DNA of 64,000 nucleotides from Paraplanobispora siamensis (GTDB taxonomy: Bacteria > Actinomycetota > Actinomycetes > Streptosporangiales > Streptosporangiaceae): the NCBI RefSeq assembly GCF_016863175.1, contig NZ_BOOJ01000012.1, positions 1 through 64,000 on the forward strand, written 5' to 3'. Shown here one piece after another: positions 42,795 to 51,456 of the stretch. Below the pieces are notes generated by a model that saw only the letters and a program-made list of their open reading frames with translations, had not been told where the DNA came from and searched no databases. Both the position numbers and the translations under genes were made by a program. How positions within the stretch are numbered: the first letter of the stretch is position 1; each line of letters begins with the position of its first letter.

Positions 42795-44852
42795 TCACCC
42801 GCGGGCCGGTCCGGTCAGCTGCCGGTCGAGCCATCCGGTGACGTTCCGTACGAAGATCGCCCGGTTGGCCGGCTTCCTGATCGTGTGGCCCTCGTCCTCG
42901 AAGATCAGATGGTCGCAGGGCAGCCCGAGCCCCCGGGTCGCCCGGATCACCTGCTCGGCCTCGTACAACGGGACGTTGGTGTCCTGGGCGCCGTGCACCA
43001 CCAGCAGCGGGGCGGTCAGCCGGCCGAACGAGTGCAACGGCGACAGGGCGCGCAGCAGGTCGCGGTCGGTGACGGGATGGCCGTACTCGCTGACCGCGGC
43101 CGCGGCGATCCACGGCTCGGTCCGCGCGTAGAAGGTCTCGAAGTCGGCCATCCCGCAGAAGTCCACCCCGGCCCGGAACAGGCCGGGATGGGTCACGAGG
43201 GCGGCCAGCGTCAGATAGCCGCCGTAGGACCACCCCATGCAGGCGATCCGCGTCGGATCGGCGAGGCCGAGCCGGGCCAGTTCGAGGGCGCAGTCGGCGA
43301 CGTCGTCGATCGCGCGGAAGCGCAGGGAGTGGTTGTCGGCGTCGCGGAAGGCCCGCCCGAAGCCTGACGAACCTCGGACGTTCGGCGCGAACACCCCGAT
43401 CCCGGCGGCCAGCAGGTTCTGGTACAGGGGGTTGAAGCACGGCCGTTCCTGATCCTCCGGGCCGCCGTGCAGATAGATGAGGAAGGGCGCCGGACCGTAG
43501 GCGCCCGGGGGCCGGTAGAGCCAGCCGGTCAGTTCCATGCCGTCGCGCGCCCGCAGGCGCACCGGCTCGGCCCCGACCGCCCCGGCGATCGGGCCGGCCC
43601 CCGCCACCTCGCGGTAGGCGCCCGACTCCAGGTCGCACAGCACCACGTGGGAGGGGTGGCCGGGCCCCTCGGCCGCGAGCACGGCCGCACTCCCGTCCAG
43701 CGACACCCTGATCGAGGACACCACCTCGGCGGGCGGCGGCGGCAGCGGGCGCACCGCGCAGGTGTCGGTCTCCATCAGGGCCAGCTCCGACCTGCCGGAG
43801 ACGTTCCACACCAGTACGGCGCGGCAGCCGTCGGCGCTCAGCGCGAACTGGTCCAGCTCGGCGTCGGGGCGCTCGGCCAGCACCTCCGTCTCGCCGTCCC
43901 CCCGCACCCGGAGCAGCGCGGCCCGGTCGCGTCCCGCGTCCGACAGCAGATAGGCGGTCGTGCCGTCGGGGGAGAGGATGCCGTAGTCGGTGGAGCCGGG
44001 CAGCCCCTCCAGCAGCGCCCGCTCCCCGCCGCCCGCCGGTCCCGCCGGGTGATCGGGCGCTGAACCGTTCGGGCCCGCCGTACGGCCGGCCGCAGCTCTT
44101 CCGTGGCCGTTGGTTGCGAATCCTCTCGGGCCCGATCCCCCCGAACCGAATCCCCCCGAACCGGATCCCTCCGGGCCGCCCGCGAAGCCTGCCGTACGGC
44201 CCGTGATGAGCCTTCCCGAGCCACCGGTGGGCCCCGCCGCGTGACCGGGCGCGAACTCTCTCAGGCCGCCGGGCGCGAACCCGGCCGGAAGATCCGTCAG
44301 GTACATCCGCCGGACACCGCGCGGGCCGTGCCGCAGCAGCATCCGCCCGTGGTCGCGGCTGATCGCCGCGGGATGGAGCAGCGGCCCGGCCGCGACGACC
44401 TCCCGGCCGCCCGAGGCGGCGTCGGCCAGCACCACCTCGGTGACGCCCGCGGCGGAGGTCTCGGCCACGAGGAGGATCTCGCCCCGTCCGGTCCAGCGCA
44501 CGAACGAGGCCGACCCGCCCGCGGGGGCGGCCAGCGGACGCAGGTCCGAGCCGTCCGGCCGGACCGTCCAGACCTGCGTGTGCTCCCCGCCGCCCGGGAC
44601 GACGAGGACCGCCAGCCGCCCGCCGTCGGGGGACCAGCGCACGTCGGCCACGGGCTCCGGTCCGGTGTCGACCGGCCGGCCCTCCCGCGTTCTGTCCTGA
44701 AGGTCCTGGATCCACACACGCGGCGAGCCGTCCCTGTCGCTGACGAAGGCGACGGCGTCCGCGTCGGGCGCCAGGGCGGGCGTCCGGCAGTGCCAGGTGG
44801 TGAGACTCGCGTCCGCGGAGAGGCGCGGGCGGACGCCGAGGATTTCCGCCAT
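42795..44852 (-). CDS. S9 prolyl-oligopeptidase-type peptidase
   Basis: A 685-residue two-domain peptidase: a seven-bladed propeller (about residues 15-420) and a C-terminal alpha/beta hydrolase. The nucleophile is in CMGWSYGGYLTLAAL, Asp in VVHGAQDTNVPLYEAEQ and His in EDEGHTIRKPANR; the pre-site PFLIYLHGGPEDQ is typical of acylaminoacyl/dipeptidyl peptidases. A Gly/Ser-rich insert of about 75 residues (GSGSGGFGSGGSGPRGF) splits two blades near residue 200. ATG 44852 overlaps the stop of the amidotransferase gene by one base (TGATG), so the two are made together. No signal peptide, so it is cytosolic. Confidence 0.9.
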   Translation of the reverse strand: MAEILGVRPRLSADASLTTWHCRTPALAPDADAVAFVSDRDGSPRVWIQDLQDRTREGRPVDTGPEPVADVRWSPDGGRLAVLVVPGGGEHTQVWTVRPDGSDLRPLAAPAGGSASFVRWTGRGEILLVAETSAAGVTEVVLADAASGGREVVAAGPLLHPAAISRDHGRMLLRHGPRGVRRMYLTDLPAGFAPGGLREFAPGHAAGPTGGSGRLITGRTAGFAGGPEGSGSGGFGSGGSGPRGFATNGHGRAAAGRTAGPNGSAPDHPAGPAGGGERALLEGLPGSTDYGILSPDGTTAYLLSDAGRDRAALLRVRGDGETEVLAERPDAELDQFALSADGCRAVLVWNVSGRSELALMETDTCAVRPLPPPPAEVVSSIRVSLDGSAAVLAAEGPGHPSHVVLCDLESGAYREVAGAGPIAGAVGAEPVRLRARDGMELTGWLYRPPGAYGPAPFLIYLHGGPEDQERPCFNPLYQNLLAAGIGVFAPNVRGSSGFGRAFRDADNHSLRFRAIDDVADCALELARLGLADPTRIACMGWSYGGYLTLAALVTHPGLFRAGVDFCGMADFETFYARTEPWIAAAAVSEYGHPVTDRDLLRALSPLHSFGRLTAPLLVVHGAQDTNVPLYEAEQVIRATRGLGLPCDHLIFEDEGHTIRKPANRAIFVRNVTGWLDRQLTGPARG

Positions 44853-46639
44853 CAGACTCCTTGGGCTTGCAGCCACATCTCCAGGAGTCCAAGCTGCCAC
44901 AACACGTTGACGCCCACCGGAGTCCTGTGCTCGTTGGGCGTGGCGAGCAACGTGTTGACATAGTCGCGGTCGAACAGTCCGCGTGAGCGCGCGGCCGGTG
45001 CGGTCAGCGCGTCACGGACGAGCTCCAGGAACGGCCCCTCCAGGTGTCGGACGGCGGGGACCGGGAAGTAGCCCTTGGGCCGGTCGATGATCTGGTCGGG
45101 CAGCAGCTTGCGGGCGATGTCCTTCAGGACGCCCTTGCCGCCGGAGGCGAGCTTGAGCTCGGGAGGACAGGCGGCGGCCAGCTCGACCAGGTCGTGGTCC
45201 AGGAAGGGGGTCCGGGCCTCCAGCCCGAAGGCCATCGTCATGTTGTCCACCCGCTTGACCGGGTCGTCGACGAGCATGACGCCGGTCTCCAGGCGCAGGA
45301 CCGCGTCGAGCGCGGTGTCGGCGCCCGGCGCGGCGAGGTGGCGCCGGACGAGCTCGCCGCTGGCGTCCTCGTCCAGGAGATACTCGGGCGAGACGACCCG
45401 GGCCAGCTCCCTGTGCGGTCGGTCGAAGAACTCCCGGGCGTAGACCTCGGCCGCCTGCTCGCGCGGCACCCCGGCCAGCGGCGGGAACCAGTCGTAACCG
45501 GCGAAGACCTCGTCGGCGCCCTGACCGGACTGCACGACCGTGACGTGCTTGGAGACCTCCTCCGACAGGAGATAGAAGGCGACGCAGTCATGGCTGACCA
45601 TCGGCTCGCTCATCGCCCGCACCGCCCGCTCCAGGCCCGGCAGCAGCCGCGAGTCGTCGATGAGGATGCGGTGGTGGCCGGTGCCGAACTCCTCCGCGAC
45701 CAGGTCGGAGTAGGTGAACTCGTCCCCCTTGACGCCGCCGGCCGGGTGGAAGCCGATGCTGAAGGTCGACAGGCCCGCCTGCCCCTCCTCGGCCAGCAGC
45801 GCGACGATCAGGCTGGAGTCCAGGCCGCCCGAGAGCAGCACGCCCACCGGCACGTCCGCCACCATCCGGCGGCGTACGGCCGTGCGCAGCCCCTCCAGGA
45901 CGGCCTCGCGCCAGTCGTCGGCGTCCATCCCGGCGTGTCCGGACAGGGCGGAACGGGTGTAGGGCGGCTGCCAGTAGCGGTGGTCGGTGATCGCGCCGTC
46001 TCTCTCGACGGTGCGTACGGTGGCCGCGGGCAGCTTGCGCACACCGGCCAGGATCGTGCGCTCGCCCGGCACCAGCGAGTGGAAGGTCATGTAGTGGTGC
46101 AGGGCCACCCGGTCGATGTCACCGCTGATCCCTCGACCGGCCAGCAGCGCGGGCAGGGAGGAGGCGAAGCGCAGCCGCCCGGAGTCGTGTGACAGGTACA
46201 TCGGCTTGATGCCCAGCCGGTCGCGGGCGAGCGTCAGCCGGCCGGACTCCCAGTCGAACACGGCGAAGGCGAACATCCCCTTGAAGCGGTCGACGCAGGA
46301 CGGCCCCCAGCGGTGGAAGGACTTCATCAGCACCTCGGTGTCGGAGGTGGAGAAGAAGTGATAGCCCTCGTCCTGCAGTTCCCGTCGCAGCTCCCGGTAG
46401 TTGTACAGGCAGCCGTTGAACACCCCGGCCAGGCCGAGCGCGCTGTCCACCATGGGCTGGGCGGCCTTCTCCGACAAGTCGATGATCTTCAGGCGACGGT
46501 GTCCGAGGGCGACCGGCCCCAGCGACCACAACCCCGAGCCGTCGGGGCCGCGCTCGTGCATCGCGTCGGTCATCCGGCCCACCGCGCCGATGTCCGCCGC
46601 CTCCCCGTCGAATCGGAACTCACCGCTCAGTCCGCACAT
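44852..46639 (-). CDS. Asparagine-synthase-like amidotransferase, NAGGN synthase type
   Basis: A 595-residue enzyme with an N-terminal class II glutaminase (Cys2 in MCGLSGEFRFDG, RGPDGSGLW, FNGCLYNYRELR) and a C-terminal ATP-pyrophosphatase (VPVGVLLSGGLDSSLIVALL, VQSGQGADEVFAGYDWF). The wording over long stretches (MVSHDCVAFYLLSEEVSKHV, GFHPAGGVKGDEFTYSDLVAEEFGT) is closer to N-acetylglutaminylglutamine amidotransferases, which make the osmolyte NAGGN, than to plain AsnB. That identification is from memory of the family. GAGGAC lies 7 bp before the ATG. The first NAGGN enzyme (acetyltransferase/ligase) is not in the window. The 229-bp spacer before it is AT-richer and likely a promoter. Confidence 0.82.
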   Translation of the reverse strand: MCGLSGEFRFDGEAADIGAVGRMTDAMHERGPDGSGLWSLGPVALGHRRLKIIDLSEKAAQPMVDSALGLAGVFNGCLYNYRELRRELQDEGYHFFSTSDTEVLMKSFHRWGPSCVDRFKGMFAFAVFDWESGRLTLARDRLGIKPMYLSHDSGRLRFASSLPALLAGRGISGDIDRVALHHYMTFHSLVPGERTILAGVRKLPAATVRTVERDGAITDHRYWQPPYTRSALSGHAGMDADDWREAVLEGLRTAVRRRMVADVPVGVLLSGGLDSSLIVALLAEEGQAGLSTFSIGFHPAGGVKGDEFTYSDLVAEEFGTGHHRILIDDSRLLPGLERAVRAMSEPMVSHDCVAFYLLSEEVSKHVTVVQSGQGADEVFAGYDWFPPLAGVPREQAAEVYAREFFDRPHRELARVVSPEYLLDEDASGELVRRHLAAPGADTALDAVLRLETGVMLVDDPVKRVDNMTMAFGLEARTPFLDHDLVELAAACPPELKLASGGKGVLKDIARKLLPDQIIDRPKGYFPVPAVRHLEGPFLELVRDALTAPAARSRGLFDRDYVNTLLATPNEHRTPVGVNVLWQLGLLEMWLQAQGV

Positions 46640-46868
46640 CGCTCGTCCTCACGCCGTACGTGTCCCTTGCACCCTCCGTTCCGAGAGGAAAGCCGTACCG
46701 TCCTGGTCGCGATCGCCGTCAGCCCCGGTCAGCGGTGTCTCGGTCAGATGGATTTCTCCCCTCTTCCCAGAAAACGGACTTTTTCACTTCACGGGGACCG
46801 GTCGAAACCTGGCGTGGGAACGCCGAAATGCCGGTGGATGACCGAAAAAAGGTGTTCGGGACGTTTCC

Positions 46869-48773
46869 TTAAGGAATGAGGACGATCTTCCCGCGGGTCC
46901 GTCGGGCCTCGCTCCGGCGGTGGACGTCGGCCAGCTCCGCCAGCGGGCGGGACTCGGAGACGTCGACGGTCAGCTCACCGGCGTCGAGAAGGGAGACGAT
47001 CCGCGCCAGCTGCCCGGGATCGTTGCGGGCCACGAAGTGCAGGACGGTCACGGAGGGCGGGGGACCGGAGGACGGGGGACCAGAAGGCGGGGGACCAGAA
47101 GGCGGGGGACCAGAAGGCGGGGAAGCGGCGGCTGGGGGAGTGGCGGGCAGGGGGGTGGCGGCCGACACCGCGACGCCGCCCGGCCGGACGAGCGCGACCA
47201 GCCGGGCGGCGTCCTCCGGCCCGACGGCGGCGAGGTTGATCACCGCGTCGACGTCGTCCGGCAGGGGCTCGGCCGTGTAGTCGACGACCTGGTCGGCGCC
47301 GAGGGAGCGGACCGCGGCGGCGCTGCGGGCGCTCGCCGTGGCGATCACGGTCGCGCCGGCGTGCCTGGCCAGCTGGACGGTGAAGCCCCCGACCCCGCCT
47401 CCGGCGCCGTTGACCAGCACGCGGTGGCCCGTCCGCGCCTTCGCGTGCTCGAAGACGGCCTGCCAGGCGGTCAGGGCGGCGACCGGGATCGCCGCGGCGT
47501 CGGCCGCCGGGACCGACACCGGCGCGGCGACCAGGACATCGGCCGGGGCGGCGACGTACTGGGCGGCGGCCCCGCCCCGGTCCAGCCGGCCGATCACCCG
47601 GTCGCCCGGAGCCCACCGGGTCACCCCGGGCCCGACGGCAGCGACCGTGCCGGAGACGTCCCAGCCCAGGGTGTACGGCAACGCCACCGGCAGCACCTGC
47701 CGCAGCAGTCCCGACCGCAGCGCCGCCTCCGAGGGGTTGAACGAGGTCGCGACGACGCGGACGAGCACCTCGCCGGGACCGGGTTCCGGGATCGGCGCCT
47801 CCTCGTGGCGGATGACCTCGGGCCCGCCGTAGGCGTGGATGCGCGCGGCCCGCATGACCGGGGGAAGGGCGTGCGGGTGCTCGGCGGGGGCGGCGTGCGC
47901 GTGCTCGGCCTGCGTGGCCGGGGAGAAGGCTTGCGTATGTTCGCTCTGCGTGGCCGGGGAGAAGGCTTGCGCGTGTTCGGCCGCCCAGGAACGGAACGTC
48001 CGGGCCGGGACCCCGGTGACCTCCCGCACCGCGGTGGTGACCGGTGACGGGCCGGCCGTCATCCCGGCCTGGGCGCGAAGGACGTCCTCCACGACCTCGG
48101 CGGGCCAGCCGCGGGCCAGCATCCGCCGCCGGGCCTCGTGCGGGGAGGACTCCTCCCAGCGCACCGGGCGGCCGGTCGCCTCGCCGATGATCCGCACCTG
48201 CTCGGCCTGGGTCAGCGAGTGCGGCCCGGTCAGCTCGTAGACGGCGCCGGAGTGCCCGTCCCCGGTCAGCGCCCGCACCGCGACGGCGGCGATGTCGCGT
48301 TCGTGCACCGGGGACATGGCGGCCCCGCCGTACGGCTCATGCACCGCCCCCGCGGTGCGGATCTGCTCGGCCCAGCGCAGGGCGTTGGCCGCGAAGGCGT
48401 GCGGGCGCAGGATCGTCCACTCCGGCGCCGAACCTTCGATGAGCCGCTCGGCCCGCCGCTCGTGCTCGCGCACGGCAGCCGACGACAGGTAGACCACCCG
48501 CCCGGCCCCCGCCTCCGACAGCGTCTCCAGCACCTCCCCCAGTCCGTCGGCCGAGGCGAACGGCCAGACCAGGAACACACCGTCGACGCCCTCGGCGGCG
48601 GCCCGCAGGGAGCCGGGCACCGCCAGGTCACCGTGCACGCCCTGCGCGCCGGCCGGGAGATCGGCCGGCCGGCGGACCAGCGCGCGGACCTCCGCTCCGG
48701 CCTCCAGCAACTGCGCCGTCACCTGCCGGCCCACCGTGCCGGCCGCCCCGGTGACCAGGATCCTTCGTGGCAT
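46869..48773 (-). CDS. Fusion of an NmrA-like SDR and an MDR quinone oxidoreductase
   Basis: A 634-residue two-enzyme fusion. Residues 1-265 are an atypical SDR of the NmrA/azoreductase type (ILVTGAAGTVGRQVTAQLLEAG, VYLSSAAVREHE, TILRPHAFAANALRW). A linker with repeated QAFSPATQ-type units follows. From about residue 310 there is a zinc-free medium-chain reductase (ARIHAYGGPEVIRHEEAPIP, NPSEAALRSG, NGAGGGVGGFTVQLARHAGATVIATA, GKIVLIP). Near residue 570 a GPPPS repeat interrupts the MDR domain. Both halves bind NAD(P)H. ATG 48773 has GAGGGGGCGG upstream. Divergent from an AraC gene. Confidence 0.87.
   Translation of the reverse strand: MPRRILVTGAAGTVGRQVTAQLLEAGAEVRALVRRPADLPAGAQGVHGDLAVPGSLRAAAEGVDGVFLVWPFASADGLGEVLETLSEAGAGRVVYLSSAAVREHERRAERLIEGSAPEWTILRPHAFAANALRWAEQIRTAGAVHEPYGGAAMSPVHERDIAAVAVRALTGDGHSGAVYELTGPHSLTQAEQVRIIGEATGRPVRWEESSPHEARRRMLARGWPAEVVEDVLRAQAGMTAGPSPVTTAVREVTGVPARTFRSWAAEHAQAFSPATQSEHTQAFSPATQAEHAHAAPAEHPHALPPVMRAARIHAYGGPEVIRHEEAPIPEPGPGEVLVRVVATSFNPSEAALRSGLLRQVLPVALPYTLGWDVSGTVAAVGPGVTRWAPGDRVIGRLDRGGAAAQYVAAPADVLVAAPVSVPAADAAAIPVAALTAWQAVFEHAKARTGHRVLVNGAGGGVGGFTVQLARHAGATVIATASARSAAAVRSLGADQVVDYTAEPLPDDVDAVINLAAVGPEDAARLVALVRPGGVAVSAATPLPATPPAAASPPSGPPPSGPPPSGPPSSGPPPSVTVLHFVARNDPGQLARIVSLLDAGELTVDVSESRPLAELADVHRRSEARRTRGKIVLIP
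47057..47122. repeat. 15-bp tandem repeat inside the fusion gene
   Basis: About four copies of gggggaccagaaggc, in frame with the minus-strand gene, giving a GPPPS-type repeat in an exposed loop of the MDR domain. Three units are identical, so copy number may vary between strains. Confidence 0.8.
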
Positions 48774-48890
48774 CACGCCGCCCCCTCTTTCTCGGGTCCA
48801 CTGGTCGTCGACCCTAGAAGGAGGCGCGAGCACGTCCAATGCGTGGAAATCTATGATTCATACGCGGTCGTCTCGCGCTAGCCTCCTGCT

Positions 48891-49835
48891 GTGGACATGC
48901 TCAGCGACGTGGTCGCCGTCATGCGCACCGGGCGGCCCCGTTCGGCGCGCGTCGCCTGGCACGCCCCCTGGGGGCAGCGCTTCCCCTCGGTGCCCGGCTC
49001 GGCGGGTTTCCAGGTGATCCTGCAGGGGGCGTGCTGGCTCGTCCCGCCCTCCGGGGATCCCGTGGCGCTGAACGTCGGCGACGTGGTCTTCTTCCCCCAC
49101 GGCCACGGGTACGGCCTGGCCGACGATCCGTCGACCCCCCTGGCCGGGCCCGCCTGCGATCCGCTGGAGGAGGCCGAGCCGTTCGTCTCCGACTCCGTGG
49201 GGCACGGCGGGCCCGTCACCGTGACCCTGTGCGGGGGCTACCGGCTCGACCCCCGCCACGCCCACCCGCTGCTGGGCACCCTGCCCGAGATGATCCACCT
49301 GCCCGCCAGGCTCGGCCGGCATCCGGAGCTGCGCGCGGCCCTCGACCTGCTCGGCAGCGAGGTCGGCGATCCCCGCCCCGGCGCCGACACGGTCGTGCCC
49401 GCCCTGCTCGACGTGCTGCTGCTGTACATCCTGCGCGCCTGGTTCGAGGAGCGGCCCGTCGGGGCGCCGGTCACCGGCTGGGCCGCGGCGCTGGCCGACC
49501 CCGCTGTCGGGGCCGCGCTGGACGCCGTGCACCGCGACCCCGCCCGGGCCTGGACCGTCCAGACGCTCGCCGACCGGGCCGGGCTGTCCCGGGCGGCCTT
49601 CTCGCGCCGCTTCACCGCCCTGGTCGGCCGGCCGCCCCTGACCTACCTGACCTGGTGGCGCATGACCGTCGCGGCCCGCCTGCTGCGCGAGTCCGACGCC
49701 GTGCTCGGCGAGGTGGCCGCCAGGGCCGGTTACACCTCCGAGTTCGCCTTCGCCAACGCCTTCAAGCGCCGGTACGGCGTCGCGCCGGGGCGATACCGTC
49801 GCGGGGAAATGTCGGCGTCCTCTGGTATGAGGTGA
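48891..49835 (+). CDS. AraC-family regulator with cupin domain
   Basis: A 314-residue regulator. The N-terminal cupin_6 domain runs over about residues 15-190 (GQRFPSVPGSAGFQVILQGACWLVPP, LNVGDVVFFPHGHGYGL). The C-terminal HTH pair covers about 215-305 (WTVQTLADRAGLSRAAFSRRFTALVGRPPLTYLTWWRMT and VAARAGYTSEFAFANAFKRRYGVAPGRYR). Start GTG 48891 or ATG 48897. It is divergent from the NmrA/MDR fusion gene across 117 bp, the usual place for its regulator. Confidence 0.9.
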   Translation: MDMLSDVVAVMRTGRPRSARVAWHAPWGQRFPSVPGSAGFQVILQGACWLVPPSGDPVALNVGDVVFFPHGHGYGLADDPSTPLAGPACDPLEEAEPFVSDSVGHGGPVTVTLCGGYRLDPRHAHPLLGTLPEMIHLPARLGRHPELRAALDLLGSEVGDPRPGADTVVPALLDVLLLYILRAWFEERPVGAPVTGWAAALADPAVGAALDAVHRDPARAWTVQTLADRAGLSRAAFSRRFTALVGRPPLTYLTWWRMTVAARLLRESDAVLGEVAARAGYTSEFAFANAFKRRYGVAPGRYRRGEMSASSGMR

Positions 49836-49838
49836 ATC

Positions 49839-50201
49839 ATGGGTGTGACCGTTGACGAATTCCTGGCGATGGTGGACACGCTGCCCGAGACCCGGCAGGG
49901 TCAGGGCGGCGACTGGATCTCGCTGAAGGTGCACGACAAGGGTTTCGGCTATCTGTGGGAGAGGACCGAGACCGTCGGGCTCAAAGCGACCATCGAGGAG
50001 CAGATGGCGCTGGTGGCCGAGCGCCCGGAGGTCTTCGAGATCCAGTTCACCGCGGGCCGGTTCGGCTGGGTCGTGGTGCACCTCGACAAGATCGACGCCG
50101 ATGAGCTGCTGGAGCTGGTCACCGAGGCCTGGTGCCTGACGGCGCCCAGGCATCTGGTCGAGGCGCACGAGGCCGCGATCGGCCTGACGACGCCCTCCTG
50201 A
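49839..50201 (+). CDS. MmcQ/YjbR family protein
   Basis: A 120-residue protein of the YjbR/DUF419 fold: MGVTVDEFLAMVDTLPETRQG, LKVHDKGFGYLWERTETVGLKATIEEQMALVAERPEVFEIQ, FGWVVVHLDKIDADELLELVTEAW. The fold has a CyaY-like double-wing pattern and may bind DNA. ATG 49839 lies 3 bp after the AraC stop with GAGGTG in front, so it is translated with the regulator. Confidence 0.87.
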   Translation: MGVTVDEFLAMVDTLPETRQGQGGDWISLKVHDKGFGYLWERTETVGLKATIEEQMALVAERPEVFEIQFTAGRFGWVVVHLDKIDADELLELVTEAWCLTAPRHLVEAHEAAIGLTTPS

Positions 50202-50217
50202 GCCGGGATCCCTTCGG

Positions 50218-50292
50218 AACCCGCGGACCCCTCGAACCCGCGACCCTCTGAACCCGCGACCCTCTGAGCACGCGACCCTCTGCGCACGCGGC
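50218..50292. repeat. Tandem 16-bp units after the YjbR gene
   Basis: Units of aacccgcgaccctctg: two identical copies (50235-50266), one diverged copy before (17 bp) and one and a half after. The array starts 17 bp past the stop codon and fills the spacer up to the next gene's end. Confidence 0.88.
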
Positions 50293-50303
50293 CGGCGCGC
50301 GGG

Positions 50304-51353
50304 TCAGGGGACGGCGTCGCCCGCGTGGGTGACGAGGTCGAGATACTCCCGCCGGTCCAGTGTGCGCACCTCGCAGCGCAGGCCGTGCCGTACGGCGAAG
50401 CGGTTCACGTGCTCGGGATGCCAGAGCCCCGGCAGGTGGCGCAGGGCCCGGCCGGTCCTGCCGATCATGAAGAGCCCGCGCAGGTCCTCGTGCCGATAGA
50501 CCATCAGGCTCATCACGGCCTCCGGCCCCCACACGGACAGGGTGTCGGGGACGGCCCGCGGGCCCGCCGTGATGCGCAGTTTCTCGCCCCGCATGAAGAC
50601 CCGGGCCCCGCCCGGCGTCCCGATGCCCGTCCCGCGCCTGAGCCGTACGGTGTGCACCGCCTGGCGGACCGGGCTCAGGAGGAGCAGCGGGGGGCTGAAG
50701 AAGATCACCGCGAGTCTGCCGTCCAGGAGATCCAGCATGGTCGCTCCCAGCCAGGCCAGCCCCCGCCACGCCAGCCAGCCCGCCATCGTGGTGACGTAGG
50801 CCATGGCCAGCAGGCCCGCGACCCCCGTCCCGACGATCGCCAGCTTCCACCCCCTGGACAGGCGGGAGGCGGGCAGCCCGCTCAGCCGCCCCCAGCCGGG
50901 GGCGCGCCCGGCCACGACCGCGCGCACGCGCTCCGACGGAGCGGCCAGGGCGTCCACGACCGGCGTTCCCCGTCCGGCCGCGAAGGCGCTCACCTCCCGG
51001 GGCTCCCACCGGCCGGGCAGGTCGAGCAGGACCAGGCCGTCGGCGTCGAGCGCCGCGAGCCCTTCGACGGTGTGCGGCTCCTGCTTTTTCCGACCGACGG
51101 CCTTCTGCGCGCATCGATAGTGATAGAGGGCCGCGGGCGTGAGCCGTACCGATCTCCCGGACAGGGGGTCGGCCGCCACCAGCGTGTCCCCGTCCCAGGA
51201 GAGCACGGTCGCCGGGCAGGGCGTGCCCCCGGCCGCGCCGCCCGTCGGGCGCAGGTGGGCGGGCGCCGGATCGGGCCCCGGAGGATCGTGCGCCGCGCGC
51301 TCGCGGTGCCGGTGCCCGGGAGAATGATCCGGCCCATGGTTCAGCGCTCTCAC
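50304..51353 (-). CDS. Membrane protein of unknown function
   Basis: About 349 residues with two hydrophobic segments near the middle (WKLAIVGTGVAGLLAMAYVTTMAGWLAWRG and LAVIFFSPPLLLLSP). The soluble N-terminal half of about 150 residues (TVLSWDGDTLVAADPLSGRSVRLTP) has a repeated pattern of strands, and a C-terminal domain ends EHVNRFAVRHGLRCEVRTLDRREYLDLV. No family recognised. The start is uncertain: GTG 51353 has GGAGG close by; the first 50 residues are low-complexity, so a later start is possible. Confidence 0.6.
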   Translation of the reverse strand: MRALNHGPDHSPGHRHRERAAHDPPGPDPAPAHLRPTGGAAGGTPCPATVLSWDGDTLVAADPLSGRSVRLTPAALYHYRCAQKAVGRKKQEPHTVEGLAALDADGLVLLDLPGRWEPREVSAFAAGRGTPVVDALAAPSERVRAVVAGRAPGWGRLSGLPASRLSRGWKLAIVGTGVAGLLAMAYVTTMAGWLAWRGLAWLGATMLDLLDGRLAVIFFSPPLLLLSPVRQAVHTVRLRRGTGIGTPGGARVFMRGEKLRITAGPRAVPDTLSVWGPEAVMSLMVYRHEDLRGLFMIGRTGRALRHLPGLWHPEHVNRFAVRHGLRCEVRTLDRREYLDLVTHAGDAVP

Positions 51354-51456
51354 CGCCTCCGTACGGCGAAACCCCGTCGTTTCAGATGACGGGCGGAGAA
51401 AGCGCGAAGTTCCCCCTATGCCGGACGGGCAGGGCGGTGTCACCGGGAAGGAGACC

